In this document: in pieces, positions 55,801 to 64,000 of the stretch
How the letters are laid out: every line of letters starts with the position of its first letter
How positions within the stretch are numbered: position 1 is the stretch's first letter
Assembly: GCF_026151205.1 (NCBI RefSeq)
Contig: NC_087073.1
Location: 19,868,837 to 19,932,836 of the forward strand
DNA from: Bolinopsis microptera
Taxonomy: Eukaryota; Ctenophora; Tentaculata; Lobata; Bolinopsidae
Length of the DNA stretch: 64,000 nucleotides
Reading direction: 5' to 3'
Position numbers and translations under genes: made by a program
Notes under the pieces: model-generated
The model's database searches: none
The model's input: the letters and a program-made list of their open reading frames with translations, nothing else
Told to the model about the DNA's origin: nothing

Positions 55801-58800
55801 CTGTTTACCCCCCCCCCCGCTCTGCTTACCTCCCCCCTCTGTTTAACTCCCCCTCTGTTTAACTCCCCCTTCTATTTAACTCCCCCTCTGTTTTACTCCC
55901 CCGGCCCCCCTCTGTTTAACTCCCCCCTCCCCCTCTGTTTAACTCCCCCGGCCCCCCTCTGTTTAACTCCCCCTCTGTTTAACTCCCCCCTCTGTTTAAC
56001 TCCCCCTTCTATTTAACTCCCCCTCTGTTTTACTCCCCCGGCCCCCCTCTGTTTAACTCCCCCCTCCCCCTCTGTTTAACTCCCCCGGCCCCCCTCTGTT
56101 TAACTCCCCCCTCTGTTTAACTCTCCCTCTGTTTAACTCCCCCTTCTAATTAACTCCCCCTCTGTTTTACTCCACCAGCCCCCCTCTGTTTAACTCCCCC
56201 CTCCCCCTCTGTTTAACTCCCCCGGCCCCCCTCTGTTTAACTCCCCCTCTGTTTAACCCCCCTCTGTTTAACCCCCCCCCCCCCTCTGTTTAACTCCCCC
56301 CCCTTCTGTTTACCCCCCCCCGCTCTGCTTACCTCCCCCCTCTGTTTAACCCCCTCCTCTGTTTACCTCCCCCTCTGTTTAACTCCCCCCTCTGTTTAAC
56401 TCCCCCTCTGTTTTACTCCCCCAGCCCCCCTCTGTTTAACTCCCCCCTCCCCCTCTGTTTAACTCCCCCGGCCCCCCTCTGTTTAACTCCCCCTCTGTTT
56501 AACCCCCCTCTGTTTAACCCCCCCCCCTCTGTTTAACTCCCCCCCCTTCTGTTTACCCCCCCCCCCCCCCGCTCTGCTTACCTCCCCCCTCTGTTTAACC
56601 CCCTCCTCTGTTTACCTCCCCCTCTGTTTAACTCCCCCCTCTGTTTAACTCCCCCGGCCCCCCTCTGTTTAACTCCCCCTCTGTTTAACTCCCCCTCTGT
56701 TTAACCCCCCCTCTGTTTAACTCCCCCCCTTCTGTTTACCCCCCCCCCTCTGTTTAACTCCCCCTCCTCTGTTTAACTCCCCCTCCTCTGTTTAACTCCC
56801 CCTCTGTTTAACTCCCCCCTCTGTTTAACTCCCCCTCTGTTTAACTCCCCCCTCTGTTTAACTCCCCCTCTGTTTAACTCCCCCTCCTCTGTTTAACTCC
56901 CCCTCTGTTTAACTCCCCCTTCTATTTAACTCCCCCTCTGTTTTACTCCCCCGGCCCCCCTCTGTTTAACTCCCCCTCTGTTTACCCCCCCCTACTTACC
57001 TCCCCCCTTTATTTCAGCACGACCCCACATCCTGTGCACCTGGTAGTGGGTACAGAGGAGGCAACTACCTGATGTACCCTCACGCTAACACGGGCAACGA
57101 ACCCAACAACGTGAAACTGTCTCCCTGTAGTACTGAGATAATGGGACCTATACTTTCTATTAGAGCCAGCTGTTTTGAGGGTGAGACAGCTGTTTTACTT
57201 ATTGTTATCTTTGTAGTATAATAAATGTTCTTATTCCGTGATATTATATAACTTAATGTTGAATGTTCGTCGATAATAAGTTATAATATAATGTTGTTTT
57301 TCTTCGTCATCGTTTCTCTCATTATGATGACATTGTTATTAAAGATCTAGTGTAATATAACCGTTACATGTAATATGAAGGCGTGCAAGTGCATTATTAT
57401 ATGGGCAATTCCACGATAACAGTAACCAGTAACAAAATAATAAAGTTTGGAGGAGGTTTGGGAGAGATAGAAAATCTTTAAGATATTTGACCATATTTTC
57501 AGGGGCAAAAAACCGTTTGTTGATATCTAGCCTAGTTTAAAAACTGTAGCGCGTCAAAGTTGGCTTAAATTTAGTGTATCTTTAGTGTGAATATCCAGTT
57601 ATTTTCCGAAAGATTTTAGGGAGCTTTATTAATCGTAGAATTCAATATTTTATCCTGTATATCAACCTAGTGGGCTTCAGATAGAAGGCCAGCCTAATTT
57701 TAAGGGCCAAATTTCTTTACTTTTTGAGTGTCTTATGATCAAATTTTTCCTCTTCGCGTATGAATAACGCTACCAAATAGTGAAAAATGTTTTACTGTGG
57801 CTACACTATAAGTCTGTTTGATTCGTAACTCTCTCTCTAACAGCAACTTTAGTCATCTATAAAGGTCAGAAAATTTCATTCGTTTTTATTTGTCACACTG
57901 GAAGTGCAAAAAGTAGGGGTAGTGTGATTCACAGGTAGCGTAATTCACAGCTTGGTAGTGTAATTTACACAGTGGAAAATTAATAAAACAAGTGGTTTAA
58001 ATGCTTTGTTGTGAAATAAATTGTACTTTCAATGCTTCCAGGGCAATTCCAGGGACCTATTTTCAACAACTGCCTGAAAGTGTTGGTAATTTAATCGAAA
58101 TTAGGGTTCCGCCAGGGCAAAATGTGCCACTTTTATACCTTAAATCGCAAAAATAATGATTTTTAAATGGATTAGGACATCAAAATTGATTTGAAAGTGT
58201 TTTATAGTCATTGTTAGGTCTAAGAACACTTATTTGAGTAATTTAAAGGCTTATTTTCAGAAAATATCAGCAATTTGGGGCTAAAATTACCTTATTTTCT
58301 TGTCACGTAACTAAATTTTGCTCAAAAGAGCAGTGTTTTTGCCCCAAAAAATTCTAATTTTTATCAAAAACCATGTTTAGAGGTATCAAATTAAAGCTCT
58401 TGATGACCTCTTCACATTAAAAACACAAAGAAGTAGTTTAGAATTGATATAAGTGATAAAATGGTCTAAAAATGGATTCAAAAAGTTATAAATTTCGCCC
58501 AATTTCTGTCTAATCACGAACCTTTGAGAGCTCATAAAAAAATCATGCCACAATATTACACTGTACATTTTTCTAGGATTACTCTAAATGTCCTATACTT
58601 ACAGATAGATCAACTTATAGATGCTTACCAAAGTTAATTTGCAACTTATTTTTGTAGTTTGTCCTAAAAAATGGCAAAAAATTGCCAAAAAATGCAATTT
58701 TTGACAAAAAATGAGGTAAAATTAATATTTGAGGTCAAATATCCATTTAATCACTCTAAAAACCTTTTTAAACGTTATTTTGGGGCAAGATACCCCTAGA

Positions 58801-61800
58801 ATACATGTTTTGTGGTATATCATACCCCTTAGTCATGCCTATATCTTATGTCTACCTCGCATTGGCGCCCCGACCACTGTGGTATGGCAGTAGGGTGTAA
58901 TCTACACCATTACCAGTATCTAATTGGACCGATTAGTAGTCAATTTAATTTAAAATCAGTAATAGTCAGTCTACTTCACCATTTTACAATAGCAGCAACC
59001 AAATCAAGAACAAGCAAACATCAATACAACGCACAAACAGAGCAACTGGGCAGAGTGTGAGTTACACTACGTCCAAATGTGAATAACGTTTACTTCCTAT
59101 ATTGTCCCTGTACTACACACATTCCACAAATTTATGTTAGGAAGGACATAGGAAGTTGAAAAAATGTGTACTTTATTGTGATCAAGCCTTATTGTAACTT
59201 CTGCTATTACACTGGGGCACGAATTGCAATTTTAAGGCAAGATTTCTAAAACACCAAATTATGCCTGTGAATAACGTCTACTTTTTAAAATGCTGCTCAC
59301 ATAAAAAGTATAAGAGATAGACATTAAACTTTTGTTGCCACATCATCACAAACGTTTAAACTTCATTCTGACTTTATATTATCATGCTGCTAATGTTAGC
59401 CTACAATTAGCATGCAATTAAAAGCTAAATTTTGTGCAAAGCGTGAATTACACTACGTGGAATTGCCCATATGCAATTTACTCAAAGTTTCAATTTGACA
59501 AACTTAGGCATACAATAAGTTGTACGTGCTTATTATGATACTATGGACAATGACTCATACAGATAATATAGGGTAATATAGTGTGACTAAGAATAAGTCA
59601 TATGTTTGAAACTATTATCTCACTAGACAACGTGGACGGGTGCGGAAACTTTAAGAAAGACGAGGGAGAGGATTGTGACTGCGGGGACTCAGTTAATTGT
59701 GAGAAAGATAAGTGCTGCAAGACCAACTGCAAGTGGACAAAGCCTGACTACACGTGCAGGTATTACAAACATGCCGTCCACATACATAACATACCATTCA
59801 CATACATAACATACCATTCACACACGGATGTAATATGTACTAAGACTGAGAGTTGCTCCAGCGCAGGGCGACAAGTAATAACTTTAACCGAATAACATAC
59901 TTCCTTAGTAACTGTTAACCACATACATCCTACATACTTGTCAGTTGTCAGATAGAAGTTTTAGTGTGTGGTTAGATCGTAACAAGTATAGTCAGTAGAC
60001 ATGCAATACACTGTACAGTGTACAAACTGTACGTGCAATGTACTGTACACAATGTACACAATGCACTTTACACATGTATATATATATAGGTAAATACTAA
60101 ATAACCACTCCTCTCCCCTCAGTGCGATGGATGGGCCGTGTTGTAACGGTAACACGTGTATGCCCTACACTTCAGATGAACTTAACAGTAAACAGATCAT
60201 GTGTTCTAACGGGACTGATTGCAAGAAGGAAATATTCTGTAAAGCTGGCACTTTCGAGTGTCCTGTCAGTAAGTTACTTTACTTTATTACACTTTACTAA
60301 GTTATATACTGCTTTACTTTCATGTTTAGCTAGTACAGACTTGTTGGATCATGGAAACGCCTTGCTTTGGTAATTTATATTGCTATAACACATTAACACT
60401 GTCTCAATCATTTAGGACAATTTACCACTCTGCAGACTTACAGTTTGGTTCGGTTATTATCTAGCTATTGCCTATAATTACAGTACATGACAAGAATAAT
60501 TTATAATTATTATTGTAGATTTGACAAGCTACAGAGCATCACCCTTGTTCAAAATACAACTATAACACGAGATAATATCATATCATGATCTCACAGATGA
60601 TCCGATATACTGGAAGGTGGATGACAATAATGGACCTAACCCCTGGTGTAACAAGAAAACTGAACTTTGTTCAGAGGGAGAGTGTAAAATGTCAATATGC
60701 TCTAAAATAGCTGGAGCAAATGCTGATACCCCCAGTTGTCAGGTTTGTTTAACGAATTTGGCTACTAGTGGGGCACGATGTAAAATTTATTCCACTCTGA
60801 AAAGAATTTTGTGTCATTTTCCAATTAGTGGAAAATTCCAGGGGGAATTTTACATAGGGAAATCAGTAACATTATGTTTATGAATCCATAATTTATTCCT
60901 TGATTCATTCTTACTACGCAATTCATAATTTTATAACCTATCCTTATTAAGTCATCCGAATTCCTCGTAAAACCTTATTATCTCATTGCAGTGTTCTGAG
61001 GAGGAAAACAAGTGCAAGCTGTGCTGTCCTAAGGTAGTTGACGGTGAAACTCAGTGTTTAGTCGCATCTAACGAAACTTACTTCCCTGACCTTAAAAATG
61101 ACCTTAACGATGATAACAGCAAACTTCTTCCAGGTTTTTATCGAACAGATAATTTGGCTTTTTCGACACTATGATCTGACACTATCTGACACTATTTGCT
61201 ATTTTGATGTAGCTGTGCACTGTCACATTGAGTCATACAGCGTTATGGTAGTCCTAAAGAAAACGGTTGATTGTTTTTGTTGTTATTTAGACTCAGAAGG
61301 ACCATTTTCTAATGCCATTCATTAGACCATCATATTTACCTAGTATAGATAGAAGCAATCAGAATTATTGCTTGAAACAAACATTCCTTTCACCTTTGTC
61401 ATGTTAGACGTAACTTCATTAGGAAATACCTTATATCATGTGAACCTGTAGTGCACATGTAAATGTCAATAAAGAGTACTGTGTAACGTACCTGTGTGTA
61501 CTGTACCTGATTTGATGATTGATAACATAAAGTTCTGACTTGTGTGATAACACGGCGATGACTTTTGCAGGGAGTGTATGTGGCGATGACATGGGTTACT
61601 GTGACATCATGTACATTTGTAGAATAGTGGACGCGGACGGACCTATAGCGAGCCTGGGAAACTACGTCTTCAATGGAGTTCTGTTTGATGCTGCTCAGAA
61701 TCTAGCTCAGGAATATTGGTATGATAAGTATTTGACATCCTTCAGCCTACTTTCCCTTATTGTTCACGGTTTATTGGAGAATTTATTTTGATAGAAATAA

Positions 61801-63272
61801 ATTTTTCGGAACGATTCCATTGCGGATATGAATAGAAAGGTAACGTAACGTTATGTTCAAATCGTGCAAGCAAATGGAGCCTCTGTTGTTGTAGTGCCAA
61901 ATGACAAAAGACAAAGATCGCGTGAAAATTGTGTATTTTTTGTAACGCGCGGACAAATTTGTCGTTATTAAACTGCACTCCTTTTCGCGTCTACTGTAGT
62001 ATGTTGAAGACGCGACGACGCGACGCGACGATTCGAACGATTCGATTATATTCACGGGTCCGATTAAATTAATTTTTGCGCGTCAAATTAATATATAAGT
62101 TTGCTCGATCGTCTGATCTGCGAGGGTTTAACAACAAAGAAGGCGCGTTCTTTGTCTGCTTAAAAAGTTTAAAAATTATCATGTTTTATTTGAAATAGCT
62201 TGAAAATACGTAAGTTAAAGTAACCACCTGCACCCGACAATCAACATTATCGCGGCGATCTTCGTTCGCCCACTCAGTACCCATGATGATGTCTTCAGCT
62301 CGTAACACTGGTACTATTCATCATATAATACGTTGTGTGTCCGTTTTACCCAAAAAGGGACGCAGTGTGTTGCAAGGTACTATTGAGTGATGTTAGCTCT
62401 CGTAACACGGTAATATGTTCAGGTACTACTGCGTGATGTTGGCAATTGGGATGATATGCTTTATGTCCGCATTTATTGCAGTCTGCAGTAAGACTGTCAA
62501 ACCTCCGCCCTACCCTAGAGGAGGTAAGAAATCTACAAGATTAATACTGTGCTCCTATACCTTTAAATATGATGTTATGAACATTTCAAAATTGTGAAGC
62601 ACTAAAGTTGAATCCTCAAATTTGTGTAGTGTAATCTGAGAGATGCATTGCCCAACTTCCCAGTGGTTGGTGGAGATTACTTCCAACTGAATAGAGGCCG
62701 TTATATGCAGTGACATGGTACGTTTCGGTTAAACTGGTAAATCTTTGGATGTGAGGTGTAATATATGATGACGTGAAAGCCCTGGTGTCATGCCTGTCCC
62801 AAATATTAGCTGATGTCGGAGGGGAGCGACGAAAGTTTCGTATCCCTCTGATAAATTCTCTCAGTGAAATTGAACGTTGCAGCCCTATGTAATATCCGCC
62901 AAATAGACTGTGCAGTATGTAAAGTTACAAAACCCTCGAGTTGAATATAGGAATGTACTCTAATTAATCCTCTCCTTTTATAGATCACAGTAACCTCCGC
63001 TGAAACACTGCTAATGTTCAGATCTGCTAGATCCATTGTTCTGTACGCGCTGACTAACACAGTCAATATGCCTCATCTTTTGCATGAAGCCTGCCTGACC
63101 AAAACCGCTCGCGTGCATGAACTGTGAGGCTGCTACAATTAATGGCATTTACATGATAGGACAAGTGATGAGAAGCTGACATACACTATTTCCCTCAGGT
63201 GAACGGATGAGTTACCCGGTTACTTACAAAAACGTCAACTCAATCGAGATGAGGGCGACAGGGCACATGTAA
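46883..63272 (+). CDS. ADAM10: ADAM10 (Kuzbanian) membrane metalloprotease, 18 exons, complete
   Basis: Exons: 46883-46928, 47167-47302, 47497-47618, 47846-48011, 48256-48315, 48681-48818, 49006-49123, 49727-49883, 50560-50630, 53598-53714, 57018-57180, 59627-59759, 60123-60268, 60597-60742, 60992-61133, 61571-61718, 62423-62523, 63199-63272. They join in phase to 727 residues (human protein 748). Order: signal peptide ([14 protein letters not shown]); prodomain with an NKCGVKD cysteine-switch-like site; furin site RKKRD; metalloprotease with [20 protein letters not shown] and zinc site [12 protein letters not shown] split between exons 10 and 11; Met-turn LMYPHAN; a short disintegrin-like region (CDCGDSVNC); Cys-rich region with [16 protein letters not shown]; one membrane helix; short tail with PPPY and a GHM end, as in ADAM10. 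ADAM10 sheds Notch and other surface proteins. The ATG context (CCCATGG) is good. Exon 10 is discussed under the 53328 repeat. Confidence 0.96.
49885..50360. repeat. TGTGTAC-type microsatellite / minisatellite in ADAM10 intron 8
   Basis: Irregular repeats of GTGTACTGT with TGTGTG insertions start directly after the exon 8 donor at 49884. Long Cys/Val/Leu/Tyr frames arise from the repeat and are not genes. Confidence 0.9.
50642..52340. repeat. 39-bp minisatellite, about 43 copies, with 312-bp higher-order period
   Basis: The unit is CTCCTAACTCCTAGATACGC followed by TGCTCTTGCTTCTTGTAAT. Rare variants recur exactly 312 bases (8 units) apart: CCTGG at 51067 and 51379, CCTCTAG at 51221 and 51533, CTCATAG at 51806 and 52118. 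The array therefore grew by copying blocks of eight units. Each unit contains CTAAC followed by pyrimidines, resembling a branch point and tract. It starts 12 bases after the donor of ADAM10 exon 9 (50630). Confidence 0.95.
52341..53327. other. ADAM10 intron 9, unique part
   Basis: No gene or repeat family recognised up to a short AAAACC repeat at 53296-53325, just before the exon-10 duplication. Confidence 0.5.
53328..53651 (+). repeat. Four tandem copies of the ADAM10 exon-10 acceptor and first 54 exon bases
   Basis: The unit GTTCCTAACCTCCACTGTTTCAG (23 bases, a branch-point-like CTAAC, pyrimidines and AG; positions 53328-53350 in copy 1) precedes 54 bases of exon. Copies start at 53328, 53405, 53482 and 53575. 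The third unit is 93 bases and includes 16 more exon bases. Only copy 4 (exon start 53598) runs on in frame to HELGHN. Entry at copies 1 or 2 meets TGA, and at copy 3 TAA, soon after the copied segment, because 77 and 93+77 are not the right multiples of three in sequence. Copies are virtually identical, so the expansion is recent. Confidence 0.93.
53995..54165. repeat. GTGTGTGAGAGGGTGTCAC minisatellite in ADAM10 intron 10
   Basis: About eight irregular copies of GTGTGAGAGGGTGTCACGTG and GTAGAGTGTGTGAGGGG variants. Non-coding. Confidence 0.85.
54175..54839. other. Unique part of ADAM10 intron 10
   Basis: No gene or repeat family recognised between the two minisatellites. Confidence 0.4.
54840..57005. 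repeat. 2.2 kb C-rich minisatellite (CTCTGTTTAACTCCCCC) next to an ADAM10 exon
   Basis: More than 100 copies of a 13-20 base unit, CTCTGTTTAACTCCCC with variable C-runs (up to about 15 C) and CGGCC insertions. The plus strand is almost pure pyrimidine with TTTAA spacers. Larger blocks (for example the GGCCCCCCTCTG and GCTCTGCTTACC blocks) recur, so it grew by segment copying. It ends 12 bases before the acceptor of exon 11 (57018), so it forms that exon's upstream pyrimidine region. The minus strand has many G-runs. Confidence 0.95.
57403..59468. mobile_element. 2.07 kb element, GGGCAATTCCACG ends, ATAT duplication
   Basis: It begins GGGCAATTCCACG at 57403 and ends CGTGGAATTGCCC at 59468, with ATAT on both flanks (57399-57402, 59469-59472). 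No transposase frame was found. Repeated inner phrases such as GTGTAATTCACAG and GTGA(A/G)TTACACTACGT occur toward both ends. It is inserted in ADAM10 intron 11. Confidence 0.75.
61719..62422. other. ADAM10 intron 16 with a CpG-rich patch
   Basis: A GACGCGACGACGCGACGCGA patch (about 62009-62034) followed by ATTCGAACGATTCGATT stands out in AT-rich surroundings. No gene recognised. Confidence 0.4.
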
Positions 63273-64000
63273 ATTGTAACCCCGTCCTTGTTTCTTTCTG
63301 TGACATAAAGCAAGACTAATTGGATGACGAGCTGTGTTATTTATTCAGCTATCATGGAAAATATTGTAAATAAACAAGCCTGGATGAGGCACTCACGGGG
63401 AGATGAAGAAGATGATGATCGACTCAATTATTGAACTGCCACGCAAGAACCTTAATTTGTAGTTCAGAATTTCTTTAATATTTTTAGCAGAATCTGCACA
63501 TTCGTTGATTTTTATGTTACTGTATGTGTATTGTTTTATCGAGTTGTTGATCGTCTTTCTCGAACGATGCAACTCACCTGGTATGTGAAATGAGAAGGTC
63601 TCTGTAACACCTCTGTAACACCTCTGTAACACTTTACGTAACACCTTGAGTACACGATATGCTGTTTTGTATGTAGCTTAATTGATGACCTTATTAAAAC
63701 CCGATATAACGTATATATATATGCACTATGCAGATTGCAGTTTAATCACCTTTGACAGGATTGGTCTATTCATGCACTTTTGCAATGTGCAACTCAGTGT
63801 CTCACATGTCATTAAAGCTATTTTGCTGCTAAAATATTGTGAACACACAAACTTGCAGGAAGAGATTGTTACATTTCCATCTTGAATTTTGTGGCAGCTA
63901 GTATTTCGTGAAACTTTGATTGTGTTGTGTGTATGTAATTTGAATACGGTCGGAGCTTTATGTAAAATGCCAAGTTTGTTCGTAGGTGTAAGGGTTGTTT
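63273..64000. other. ADAM10 3' UTR and downstream flank
   Basis: A plus-strand AATAAA at 63369-63374, about 100 bases after the stop codon, is a plausible polyadenylation signal. Beyond it are three copies of CTCTGTAACAC at about 63599-63630 and otherwise nothing recognisable. Confidence 0.5.

Overview
The window is nuclear DNA of an invertebrate animal: spliced genes with GT-AG introns, class A GPCRs, a BPI/LBP protein, an ADAM10 protease, a CR1/jockey-like LINE with zinc fingers, and many short DNA transposons. The base composition is AT-rich. A cnidarian or another early-branching marine animal would fit, but the sequence does not fix the phylum.

Three spliced genes organise almost the whole window. 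(1) A complete VWA8 orthologue (mitochondrial AAA+ / von Willebrand A protein) runs on the minus strand from 37674 to 4045. I could join 37 exons with consistent phase into a 1,818-residue protein. (2) An unidentified single-pass membrane protein with a PDZ-ligand C-terminus lies on the minus strand from 46529 to 38703 (5' end uncertain). (3) A complete ADAM10 (Kuzbanian, alpha-secretase) orthologue lies on the plus strand from 46883 to 63272, with 18 exons and 727 residues. Genes 2 and 3 are head to head.

VWA8 hosts other genes. The intron between exons 35 and 36 holds an opposite-strand, two-exon BPI/LBP gene (5298-7529). The 16.4 kb intron between exons 31 and 32 (9526-25887) holds an intronless unknown protein with two CYCxCC motifs, a LINE fragment, a near-full-length LINE killed by two stop codons, a frameshifted intronless MATE transporter copy, and two class A GPCR genes or relics, interleaved with MITEs.

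Transposons are dense. They include a 2.94 kb element with G-run inverted ends, an exact 8-bp target duplication and a 318-residue ORF (424-3365). Three families share CCTTA...TAAGG ends flanked by TA. There are hAT-type CAGTGGCGTAACG elements with exact 8-bp duplications, a CAGGGTGGGCC element, and a 2.07 kb GGGCAATTCCACG element inside ADAM10.

The most unusual signals are tandem duplications that copy splice sites in coding genes. A 24-bp repeat triplicates the splice donor inside the VWA8 Walker A motif and stays in frame. A 77-93 bp repeat quadruplicates the splice acceptor and start of the ADAM10 exon that encodes the HExxH zinc site, and only the last copy is in frame. The ADAM10 introns around the catalytic exons also carry several large minisatellites, one with an 8-unit higher-order repeat.
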